A stretch of 64,000 nucleotides of DNA. It comes from Chrysogorgia sp. JL179-B06. Lineage: Eukaryota; Cnidaria; Anthozoa; Scleralcyonacea; Chrysogorgiidae. Below, in pieces: positions 18,481 to 27,947 of this stretch. The stretch lies in the NCBI GenBank assembly GCA_035772405.1, contig JAYKKM010000121.1, positions 1,861,501-1,925,500 of the forward strand, read 5' to 3'. Below the pieces are notes generated by a model that saw nothing but the letters and a program-made list of their open reading frames with translations, did not search any database and was not told where the DNA came from. The position numbers were made by a program, and so were the translations under genes. How positions within the stretch are numbered: the first letter of the stretch is position 1; every line of letters begins with the position of its first letter.

Positions 18481-18672
18481 TAGCACTTTTAGAGCATTTT
18501 TGAAGCACTTTGAAGCACTTTTAGAGCACTTTTAGAGCACTTTTAGAGCACTTTTAGAGCACTTTGAAGCACTTTAGAGCACTTTAGAGCACTTTTAGAG
18601 CATTTTTGAAGCACTTTAGAGCACTTTTAGAGCATTTTTGAAGCACTTTAGAGCACTTTTAGAGCATTTTTG
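18481..18672. repeat. GCACTTTTAGA short tandem array
   Basis: About 17 imperfect units of 9-13 bp (AGCACTTTTAG, GCACTTTGAA, GCATTTTTGAA) fill the 190 bp between the SSB-like gene and the promoter motif of the next gene. It is non-coding and the only such block inside the element outside the terminal repeats. Iteron-like, enhancer-like or simply expanded satellite sequence are all possible. Confidence 0.75.
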
Positions 18673-18683
18673 TATAATAAAGG

Positions 18684-19064
18684 ATGGATGAAATATCATT
18701 GGGCGATCTTAGAAAACTTGCTGCGAGAGAGGGGGTGAAAGGTTCTTGGAGTAAAAAGTTTAAAAAAGATAACAGACAAGAGTTAGAGGAGAGAACTCAG
18801 AGGAAAATTCAAGAGAATTACAAAGAACATCTCAAAACTGAAGAAATCATAAGTGATGACTTGGTGGATGAAGATGACTACGAAAGTGATGATGAAGACG
18901 TTATATACAATCCTAAACCAATAAATTTTAATTGGTGTTTATTTGGAGCGGTGGGAGTTAGTACAGTTATCGGTGCAGTATATCTAAAAGTAAAAATGAA
19001 GGAGTTAAAAGCTACAATACCTGCTCAGTCTAAAATCAGAGTTCCTTTAGAAACTTTTGATTAG
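18684..19064 (+). CDS. SAP-like / acidic / single-TM protein, unknown function
   Basis: 126 residues in three parts. The N-terminal helix-turn-helix segment (ISLGDLRKLAAREGVKG, 4-20) resembles the first helix and turn of SAP domains. Then come a charged helix and a very acidic stretch (DDLVDEDDYESDDEDV, about 56-72), and one hydrophobic segment (LFGAVGVSTVIGAVYL, about 85-100). It starts after TGTATAATAAAGGATG. The SAP-like head also opens the two next genes (19511 and 19995), so this is a local theme. Confidence 0.5.
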   Translation: MDEISLGDLRKLAAREGVKGSWSKKFKKDNRQELEERTQRKIQENYKEHLKTEEIISDDLVDEDDYESDDEDVIYNPKPINFNWCLFGAVGVSTVIGAVYLKVKMKELKATIPAQSKIRVPLETFD

Positions 19065-19094
19065 ATATTTAAGAAATGGTATTATATAATATAA

Positions 19095-19505
19095 ATGTCT
19101 GAGATAAAATTTAGTCCAAAAGTTTACGACTTCTACCACGACTCTACCTCACTCAAGATTACAACACCTAACCTTGTGTTTGAAAAATGTTGGTCATTTG
19201 GATTTCAACATAAATATGGATCATGGAGTATAGGATTGTCTCTGTCTAAAAATGACTTACAAAAGCTTAATAAAATCGTAGAGAAGAGTTTACTCCATCT
19301 TAGAAATATTCAAAGTACAGTCATTGGGTTTAGAACGTGTATGTACAAAAACATTGTATACGTTAAACTAGATCATTCTTGGAACTACAACACAGATATG
19401 AAAAAGTTTGATATCGAGAGGGTTGAAGTTGAGGTGAAAGGTATATACATTGATGTAAAGCGAACCGCTTACCTCCAGCTGAGATTGAAAAAATTAGTCG
19501 TATAA
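19095..19505 (+). CDS. Beta-rich protein, possible second OB-fold-like protein
   Basis: 136 residues. Beta-type segments SLKITTPNLVFEKCWSFGFQ, YGSWSIGLSLSKNDLQKLN, NIVYVKLDHSWNYN and ERVEVEVKGIYIDV, then YLQLRLKKL, follow the same order as in the 207-residue SSB-like protein, including a strand pair before the C-terminal 'iyI...L.L+' block, but it lacks an acidic tail. It starts in TATATAATATAAATG. It may be a diverged paralogue with DNA-binding function. No family was recognised with certainty. Confidence 0.45.
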   Translation: MSEIKFSPKVYDFYHDSTSLKITTPNLVFEKCWSFGFQHKYGSWSIGLSLSKNDLQKLNKIVEKSLLHLRNIQSTVIGFRTCMYKNIVYVKLDHSWNYNTDMKKFDIERVEVEVKGIYIDVKRTAYLQLRLKKLVV

Positions 19506-19510
19506 TATAA

Positions 19511-20002
19511 ATGGAGACCGTTGTAGAGCTTAAAAAAGTCGCTAGAGAAAAAGGATTTAAACTGAGGATGAATGTGAGACGTTGTGAACTGAGAGAAATT
19601 TTAGGGATGGAACCAAAAAGTGAACGAGGGAGGAAGAAGTCAAAGTATCAGTCTATCAAAGATCTTAAGGAGATAGCCATAGAGCGAGGAGTTAAAATCA
19701 CTACAGACAAAAGACATGGTGAGATAAGAGAAATTCTAGGGATGGAACCAAAACCTCTAAAGTCTTATAGTCATGAGGCACAAAAAGTTTTACAAACAAA
19801 AATTAGTACAGGAGAGACTATAGAACACAAGAGTATATACATCACAGCGAAAGCTAATGGTATGACACCAACCTCTATTATATACCGTTTGAAGACTGGA
19901 AAACTAACTACATGTGGTACATCTACCTTCTCACTCTCAAGATTTCTTATATTATTAAATTTATTTATGAATTTATTGTTTCATATAATAAAGGATGAAT
20001 GA
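19511..20002 (+). CDS. Protein with two SAP-like repeats and a NUMOD-like HTH
   Basis: 163 residues. Two internal repeats (about 5-35 and 54-85) have the form 'ELKKVAREKGFKL...LREILGMEPK' and 'DLKEIAIERGVKI...IREILGMEPK', helix-extended-helix units like SAP or Rho-N domains. A basic linker (GRKKSKYQ) separates them. About residues 106-133 (HKSIYITAKANGMTPTSIIY, then RLKTGKLT) look like the helix-turn-helix of NUMOD/IENR modules found with homing endonucleases. The last ~25 residues are hydrophobic. It starts in CGTATAATATAAATG, 5 bp after the previous stop, and ends 8 bp inside the polymerase ORF. DNA binding is inferred. Confidence 0.5.
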   Translation: METVVELKKVAREKGFKLRMNVRRCELREILGMEPKSERGRKKSKYQSIKDLKEIAIERGVKITTDKRHGEIREILGMEPKPLKSYSHEAQKVLQTKISTGETIEHKSIYITAKANGMTPTSIIYRLKTGKLTTCGTSTFSLSRFLILLNLFMNLLFHIIKDE

Positions 20003-23000
20003 TGAAATTCTAAAGTTAGTTCAGAACAATACTATGGTCGAGTTACGTGACATCGCCCGAGTATTTAATTTCAAAGGATTCAGTACGAAGAGGAACAAGA
20101 TGGTATTGGCAACATTCTTGGTGGAACAGCAACACACACTTGATGAAGGAAACCTTCTAGACACTCCAGTTCCGAGCATTGGCGCTGAGGTTATCAAACC
20201 ATCGACACCGACAGCTCAAGAGCCAAGATCCTTTATTAGTAAGAAGATGAATGAATGGTACGACTGGCTCGTGAGTTACACTCTAGAACCTGTGAAGAGA
20301 CAAGTAACTAATGCTTACCAAACGTTCAAAGATAAGATTAACTCACTCTACAAGAAAGAGTTGAAAGTTGAGAAGACAGAGAGTGCTTTGAAAAACTTTG
20401 TGGAGAACTATGAGATAGAAGCACCCAAGGGTGTGGATCCACAATCTTTCCTGAGAGATGCTATGACCTCAGCCTTTAAGATCTGGAATGGAAAAAGTTT
20501 GAAAACAAAGTTAATTTTGAATTGTGATATGGTAAGGACAGTAGAAGGTGAAGATGTTCAAGACTCAGCTCACTTCCACTCGCTATCAGTCGCAGTACTA
20601 CCACACTCAGATCTCAACGAAATTTACGAAACAATGGTTGAAAAAATCCTAGAGAGCTTCGCAACCTATTTGAAAAGAGGGAGTAGTTGGAGATTGAGTT
20701 CTGTGATCTCACTACAGATCCACATAAGTAAATTTAAACCACTAAGTGGATCATCCTACATCCCACTACCGCCATGTCTTGAGAAAAAGAAAGCTATCAT
20801 TAACGTAAAAAATATGGATGACAACGAATGCCTCAAGTGGTCTGTGTGCATCGCTAAATCTGGAATCACTACTCATCCAGAGAGACTTAGCAGTGAGCTC
20901 TTGGCTTTCAGTAAGACACTAGATTTCAGCATGGTCACTTTCCCTACCCAACTCAAAGACATTAAGAAGTTCTCAATCGTAAACAAAATCCCAATTAATG
21001 TTTTCTATTATGTCTCTAGAGAAGGAATTCAACCACTGTTGATCCAAGGGAACGACAGGTCTACAGTTAACTTGTTGTATTTGAAAAACGGAGAGGGGGA
21101 GTCACATTATGTGTGGATTAAGAGCATGTCTCGTTTGCTAAGTAGTCAGGTAAGTAAAGAGAAAACTAAAAAAATATTTTGTTATCGATGTTTGAATCAT
21201 TTCCCAAGTGAGGAGAAACTAGAAGTCCACGATAACTACTGTAGTAATGTGGACGCTGTAAGAACTAAGATGCCTGTTAAAGGAAAGAACGACAAGGTGT
21301 TTTTCAAGAGTTTGTTCAAAAATCAAGATGTACCGTTTGTGATCTACGCAGATTTCGAATCGTTTCTCGAACCTATTAGTGGACCTACAGCAGATCCTAG
21401 TAAAAGTAGTACTAAAGCATATCAACATCACACACCGAGTGGGTTTTGTTATCATGTTAAGTGTTATGATGATGAGATTCATTGGGAAGAACCGGTGTTG
21501 TACACTAAAACTTCTGAAGACGAAGATCTCGGCGAGATCCTAATGAAATCTCTAGAGGAGACCACTCAAAGGTTGTACAATAAGTTCAAGGAAGAAGCCT
21601 CAATGATATTCGGAAAGCAAGAGAGGAAGCTGTATGACTCCCAACATAAGTGTTGGATGTGTAACAAAAAGTTCACCGCGAAGGATTGTAAAGTAAGAGA
21701 TCACGACCATTTCACAGGGAAATTCAGAGGAGCAGCTCATAAGAGTTGTAACTTGAAGTATAGTCTCCCTAAATTTATCCCAGTTGTATTCCATAATCTT
21801 GCAGGGTATGACTCTCACTTGTTCATCAAGAAGATAGGAGCTACACAGGGATATGTCACCTGTATAGCATCAAATGAGGAAAAATATATCTCATTCAGTA
21901 AGAAGATCGTAGTAGACACTTACACAAAGACTAAGGGAGAGGCAGTGAAAACAGTAGAGATCAAGCGAGAGTTAAGATTTATCGACTCGTACAAGTTCAT
22001 GGCGAGTACACTTAGTAAACTTGTGGACAACTTATCCGAGGATCAGCTCAAATCCACTAACAGAGTATTCGGACCTACTGATGCAAAGTTAGGTTTACCC
22101 TTATGATTACATGACAGGGATGAAAAAGTTAGATGAGACATCACTTCCACCTAAGTCTGAGTTCTATAGCAGTCTATACGAGACTGGGATTTCCGACTCT
22201 GACTACATACACGCACAGAAAGTCTGGAAACACTTCGGGATGAAGACAATGAGGGACTACCACGATCTGTATCTGAAGACAGACGTGTTACTACTCGAGG
22301 ATGTATTTCAAGAGTTTAGGAAAGTCTGTAAAACTAACTATGGACTAGACCCTGCGTTCTACTACACCTCACCAGGATTGTCTTGGGATGCGATGTTGAA
22401 GACAACAGGAGTAACACTAGACTTGTTGACGGAGTACACCATGCTGATGATGTTCGAAGGTGGAGTTCGAGGAGGAGTTAGCATGATCACTAAGAGGTAT
22501 GCTGAAGCAAATAACAAATACATGGGATTCACAAAAGATGGTGAAGGATCGGCTAGCGGAGTGTTTGAAAGTAGTAAACCTAGTGTGTATTTACCTTACT
22601 TGGACGCTAACAATCTATACGGAGCAGCTATGAGTATGAAACTCCCAACAGGAAACTTCAAATGGATCGCTGAAAGCAAACTAGAAAACTGGAGGGATAT
22701 ACCTTGCGTACTCGAGGTAGACTTGGAATATCCCACAGAACTCCACGATCTCCACAACGACTACCCACTAGCACCTGAGAGGCTGGTGATTAATGGAGTC
22801 ACAAAACTAACTCCAAATCTTAACAATAAAAAGAAATATGTAGTGCATCGAGAGAACTTGAAGATGTACTTAGACTTAGGATTGAAACTCACAAAAATTC
22901 ATAGAGGAGTCACTTTCGATGAGTCTGAATGGATGAAACCTTATATAGTCAAAAACACAGAGTTGAGAAAGAATGCTAAGAACGACTTCGAGAAAGATTT

Positions 23001-23799
23001 CTTCAAACTAATGAACAATAGTGTCTTCGGGAAGACAATGAAGAATATTAGGAATCGAAAAGATATCCGATTAGTCACCGAAGAAAGATCTCTGAAAAAC
23101 TTAGTTGCAAAACCTAACTTTGATCATAGAACTATCTTTGGCGAGGAACTTGTAGCAGTACATATGAAGAGGACCTACATAGAGTTCAACAAACCTGTTT
23201 ACGTAGGGATGTGTATCCTAGACTTGAGTAAGACTATAATGTACGACTTCCACTATAATTATATCAAACCAAAATATGGAGACAACGCGAGTCTGTTGTT
23301 CACAGACACAGACAGTCTGATGTATGAGATCCAAACTGAGGATTTCTACAAAGACATCAGTGGAGATGTACTAGAGAAATTCGACACCAGCGAATATCCT
23401 AAGAATCATCCTAGTTGTATACCTGTAGGAGTAAATAAGAAAGTTGTGGGAATGTTCAAGGATGAGAACAACGGTGAACAAGTCTTAAAATTTGTAGGAT
23501 TAAGACCTAAGTTGTGGGCTAGTAAGACGTTGAGAGATGACAAGAAGAAGTGTAAGGGGGTAAAGAAGAACGTGGTGAAGAACTCGATCACGTTTGAGGA
23601 CTACGAGGAGTGTGTTTTCGGAGGGGGAGTGCAAATGAGAACGATGAACACTTTCAGATCACGGAAACATGAAATATACACTGAACGAATTAACAAAAAA
23701 GCGTTGAGTGCGGATGATGATAAGCGACATATACTGCCAGACAGGATTAGAACTTTAGCATTAGGACATAAAGATATTGAACCAGTGTCCGATGTTTGA
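19995..23799 (+). pseudogene. Protein-primed DNA polymerase B (Polinton type), one frameshift
   Basis: About 1,265 codons in two frames, 19995-22106 and 22111-23799, with one frame change near 22090-22110. In the first frame: a SAP-like N-terminus (MVELRDIARVFNFKGFS), a C2H2-like finger (CYRCLNHFPSEEKLEVHDNY, about 396-415), Exo I YADFESF (about 450), a cysteine/histidine segment CWMCNKKF...KVRDHDHFTGKFRG typical of Polinton polymerases (about 553-580), Exo II FHNLAGYDSHLF (about 598) and FIDSYKFM. In the second: motif A YLDANNLYGAAM, motif B KLMNNSVFGKTM, motif C FTDTDSLMY. All catalytic acids are present. The start follows ATATAATAAAGGATG. The stop codon lies within the first unit of the right terminal repeat. 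Confidence 0.92.
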
Positions 23800-24288
23800 G
23801 AGTGGCCATCTTGGAAATTTGAATGATCGATGTTTGAGAGCGGCCATCTTGGAATGAGTGTCCGATGTTTGAGAGCGGCCATCTTGGAAATTTGAATGAT
23901 CGATGTTTGAGAGCGGCCATCTTGGAATGAGTGTCAGATGTTTGAGAGCGGCCATCTTGGATTTGAGATGAGTGAATGTGTGTCAATCACTGTTAAATAA
24001 ATACACGGGAAATCCCCTAAATGTGTGTCCGATGTTTGAGAGCGGCCATCTTGGATTTGAGATGAGTGAATGTGTGTCAATCACTGTTAAATAAATACAC
24101 GGGAAATCCCCTAAATGTGTGTCCGATGTTTGAGAGCGGCCATCTTGGATTTGAGATGAGTGAATGTGTGTCAATCACTGTTAAATAAATACACGGGAAA
24201 TCCCCTAAATGTGTGTCAGAGTCGGAAACCAATCAAAAAAATAACTATCATTTAGTCTATGTCCCAGAACCCCTGATTCTGTACTACT
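23786..24288. repeat. Right terminal inverted repeat with expanded internal arrays
   Basis: Inverted counterpart of 11068-11403. The GCGGCCATCTTGG core occurs seven times (near 23789 with one variant base, 23829, 23863, 23901, 23937, 24030, 24123) against four in the left repeat. The ~93-bp long unit occurs about three times, with GGAAATCCCC at 24008, 24102 and 24196. The copy-number difference suggests unequal exchange or slippage. The outermost ~80 bp match the left end almost perfectly. Confidence 0.88.
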
Positions 24289-24294
24289 AATATT
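24289..24294. repeat. 6-bp target-site duplication, right copy (AATATT)
   Basis: Immediately follows the terminal CTGTACTACT; matches 11062-11067. Beyond it the interrupted Helitron reading resumes. Confidence 0.85.
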
Positions 24295-26091
24295 GACAAA
24301 GTTTTCACACCAAGTAGCGTTGTTCCCGATTTGAAGGCGCGCACGCATTCCCGCTCTGATCATTTACCGCTCGAAGCCATTCAATGATGTTCTACGTTTT
24401 GTGTGCCGTATCGCGTAGCCAGTATTTCCTACGATTTTGTTGCTGGTAACGGAAACACTTGTGGGTGGGGTAAAGCGTTTTGTGCGACTTGGAGTCCATG
24501 CCACCTTTTTCGCTGATAAAGAAAGCCACATTTCTGGTTCAGCAGGCTTACCAACAATCAGATGTCTGATGGCGGCCTTGCAGTTGATGCGAATATAAGC
24601 TGTCTATGCTAATTGCATCGTGCATCTTTGTGACATATGAAGTTACGTAGCGCAGAAGCATCGACTTGCCATCGGTTGTTTGAAAATCCATCGAACATCT
24701 CAGCGTTGGCGTTACCGTGGCGATATACGCGCGCAAGTTCAATGCAAACTCCCTGGCCGGATGTTTCAGATGTAATGTCGTTTTACCTTCGTTTGTACAG
24801 AAGTACGATTCATGTGGCTGCAGATTTAAGGAATGCGCACGTTTGTTGGAGCGTTGCAGCTTGTGTGCCAGGAAAGCAAGATCTTCGTTTGCATTTGGTA
24901 TATCCGCTCGTATCAACCCATGTTGTAATTTCGTGATATCACGAAGCCAAATAAGCAAGTGCAGGTGCACAGTGCCTCGCTCTTGGAATTCGAAACGGTA
25001 AAAATATGTTTTCACGTTCGATGTAGATGCAATCCTGTTGTAGCTGAATACGTGTTTCAAGCGATTGCTGTTACTGCCGCAAAGATAACCCCTTACTGTT
25101 TGTTCCAGTACGTGAGCAATATGTACCATTTCAAACGCGGCAAGTTCCATGGGAACCACTTTGGAAACGGGAATGACCATTCGAACGGGCTCAATGTAAC
25201 AAACACGTCTGGCCAACCGAATTGATCAACGGCATCCAAAAGAAAACAGTGTTGTCATTGCCAGTAAGTTGGCGAGAACGTTTTAGTGTCCAATGCGCGA
25301 GCGGGTGAGCAATTCGAGAAACGTTCAGTGTTGATAGCGCCACTTACAACTTTATACATCCACCTGTCATAGTGGAATTGAAGTAAGTCGAAATGTTGTG
25401 AAAAGTCTAATACTTCCGACATCACTTTGGCTGTAAAAGCTACTTTTACGCTAAGGCGCGAAGCTTTGCCACACAACATGCTTTCGCACCACTTGGTGAA
25501 CGGGTATAAATTTGGCCACAGTGCACACTCTATTCCTTGTGTCTTTTCCATGTCAAAGGCATTGAATTTGAGATCACCTGCAACGAATTCGTCACGTAAA
25601 TTGACGAAATGGCAGTAAGATGATGTTTCTGAGTTCATCAAATATGTATATGCACTTTGACATTTCTCTCGGTCCGATTTGTACGTCAAGGCGCTGATTT
25701 GCTGCGCAATGGAAAGCTGTGCCACATTCATACCTATCATGCCCGTCTTAACCCTATAACCGTGCTGTTCCCTCTTATATACACCGCAATCTAGCTCAAA
25801 TGGACGAAGTGTCAGCACGTTCTCCCTTGACAAATTCCGTAGTGGATCTGGAATCGAAGCGATGCGCGGAACGACGTAGCGCCCTGTCGAACATGGACAA
25901 GGTACGGTACGTTTAGGAGCGATTTTATTGCTAAATGTTGGCATTAAGTTAACAGGAGAGAGCAAATGGCAGTTTTCGCAGTAAAACCACGACCAATTAT
26001 GAGCCCAAAAGGTCAGGTCACTTGAAATAGAAGTTATACTATCTCTGCCAAAAGGATCAGTTCGAGGGGGCTCAATGTTCCACTCTTGCAA
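24295..26091 (-). pseudogene. Helitron Rep (HUH) domain, N-terminal part of RepHel
   Basis: Minus-strand frames 26091-25255 and 25216-24548, with continuation to 24295. An upstream Cys-rich region (FYCENCHLLSP) precedes the Helitron-like N domain. Rep motif 2 is FEFQERGTVHLHLLIWL, giving the metal-binding HxH, and motif 3 is LLRYVTSYVTK, giving the paired tyrosines of a Y2 HUH nuclease. Downstream, EPEMWLSLSAKKVAWT and RTKRF form the Helitron linker before the helicase. The reading then runs into the AATATT duplication and resumes at 11061 (helicase). Frameshifts near 25220-25255, the 24548 stop and a stop near 24372 make it a pseudogene. Confidence 0.88.
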
Positions 26092-26187
26092 AAAAGCCTC
26101 TCGTTCATGTAGTTCTCTTTCATTCCTGTCATAATTGTTCCGTCAAGATTATCACCTTCGCCCCAGCGTGCCGTCCGGGCGAGGGGA

Positions 26188-26456
26188 AAATAGGTACGCT
26201 TAGGCGTACATGTATACATGTATCTACTGCTTGATGAATGAAACGAATGATGAATGATGAATGAAAGAATGATAACTGTATGATATAGTATTTTCAAAAT
26301 TATATACAGTATATTATATACATCACTGGTTAAATTTAATGCTGTGGAAGATATAAAGTACTGGTATAATAATTATGCTCTCTAGTTATACTGAAAAACA
26401 AATTAAAAGATTCAAAGTTTATTTGAAGGACTTTGTTACAGCTGATTCTAATTTCT
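26188..26456 (+). repeat. Dispersed ~270-bp repeat, copy 1
   Basis: Runs from AAAATAGGTACGCTTAGGCG to GTTACAGCTGATTCTAATT and matches 36378-36639 in the same orientation with only a few differences. Copy 2 abuts a LINE fragment on one side and a BEL/Pao fragment on the other, so it looks like a mobile or recombinogenic unit, perhaps an LTR or UTR piece. No coding sequence. Confidence 0.75.
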
Positions 26457-27947
26457 AAGAAATATATAACATGTACTGTTATACTCAGATAATTTGCAAA
26501 ACTCTAACACAAAAACTGCTGCAGAAGTCTGCATTCTGTTTGACTGAGAGCAGAGCAATTTCAAGGAAATACAATGCAGAAAAAAGGAAATAATTGGAAA
26601 AGCACTGAAACACTTTCTTTCTTTGTCATATGATTCCTGAACATCACTTTCTGCAAAATGTTTTCATGTGTATATTATTAATTGGTAATAACACTGTACA
26701 TGCAATTTCATGAGGTAATGTACACTAGTGTATTTTCCAAAAGAGCTCAAATTGCATGGCTATAGCGTATAGCCGGGGGCGCCCCCCCCCCAATAATTTG
26801 CTCTGGCGATTTCTTCCCAGTTTAGATACATTTAAACTTGTTGGAAATTACTCTCAGAAGTCAGAAAATCCTATTTCAGAGATCCTAATTTCAAAATTTT
26901 TCCAGAGCTTACCCTGGACACCCCCATCAGTGCACTTCCATTACCGCCTCCCAATTGACTTTCTCTTGCTATGGCCCTATGTTATGGCTCATATGCTATC
27001 ATATGCTATATCTATGCTTTGGCTCACCAGCGCTCAAAATAATGGGGGCATAAGTTCCTGACCTATGATTTTCATGATTTGATCACCAGAAATCAGTCAT
27101 GGCTACGGCTGGTAAGAATGACCAGTCAAATTCTATTGGTCAAATTATTTCTACCTGTGAACTAATTTTTTTTACCTTGTAAATGTTGTTTATATAATTT
27201 ATGCACTAAAGTCAGTAAATGGCTTTAACAGATTTTAAAAGGCCACTTAGTTTTATCGGTTAAACAAGGAAATAATATATAATTTATTCAAATTTCATTT
27301 GAGGCCAAATTGTCACACTGGGGGTTGACTTCAACTTTAAACAAAAGCCCTAGGATGGAAGTTGCTGTCAAAATGGTGGCAGCAGAGATGATGATTGAAT
27401 GTTCATGGCCTTGTGTACTGATACAAAGTTATAGAAGGAAAGAAATTTTTTGTTTTTAATGCACAAATTAAAGAAAAATAGTTGAGCATCCAAATAATAA
27501 TAGAGGACGTTTTATGAGCATTATACAATAGTCTATTGGCTTTTACAACAATACATACTTAAAGTTACTTAGGTATCATTATAAATTACATATCATTACA
27601 ATATATACAACACATCATTAGATATTCATAGCACTTCGGCCAATCCACTGCCTTCATTTACGTCACATGTACCTACCTAGAAACCCAGTCTAGACCAGCA
27701 ACTTAATTAATTCAAGGGGGCAGGGCTTTGAAGATGAGGGGAAAACAATATATATGTCAATCAAAAATTTTAATACTATATTGAGAAATGTGTTCTAAAT
27801 ACAGGAAACAAATTTAACCATAACACAAGTGTTCATTATAACAGTACAACCACGATAGTTTTTGAATTTAAACACTCATCAGACAATTTATTTACTACGG
27901 TTATACCGTATTACAAACAAGCACACTCTTATAACCTTAAGTTAGCT
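26457..27947. other. No recognisable gene
   Basis: AT-rich DNA. A homopolymer-like GGGGGCGCCCCCCCCCC occurs near 26776. The 101-codon plus frame at 26756-27061 has no recognised motif. Confidence 0.5.

Larger units (their letters stand above)
11068..24288. mobile_element. Polinton-like / adintovirus-like integrated DNA virus (13.2 kb)
   Basis: A 13,221-bp element begins AGTAGTACAG and ends in its complement CTGTACTACT, flanked by AATATT duplications. It lies inside a Helitron coding region. It encodes a protein-primed DNA polymerase B, a major capsid protein, an A32-type packaging ATPase, a VLTF3-like factor, candidate ssDNA-binding and SAP-like proteins, and many small membrane proteins, about 16 genes on both strands with overlapping or very short gaps. 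No rve integrase and no adenain-type protease is visible. Polymerase and MCP each carry one frame break; the rest are open. The break pattern suggests a fairly recent, lightly decayed copy. Assignment: Polinton/Maverick-related Preplasmiviricota, exact group unresolved. Confidence 0.88.

Noticed and set aside
19511..20002. Homing endonuclease
   Set aside because: Only a NUMOD-like helix-turn-helix is seen; no GIY-YIG, LAGLIDADG or HNH catalytic motif.
21640..21770. HNH endonuclease fused to the polymerase (DHDHFTGKFRGAAH)
   Set aside because: This Cys/His block is a regular part of Polinton-type polymerases; I keep it as a zinc-binding insertion.
22090..22115. Programmed frameshift or two-subunit polymerase at the pPolB break
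   Set aside because: The break falls between exonuclease and palm blocks without a start signal (no TATAATAAATG) before the second frame; simple frameshift preferred.
26756..27061. 101-codon ORF
   Set aside because: No recognisable domain, no conserved context, passes through a poly-C tract.
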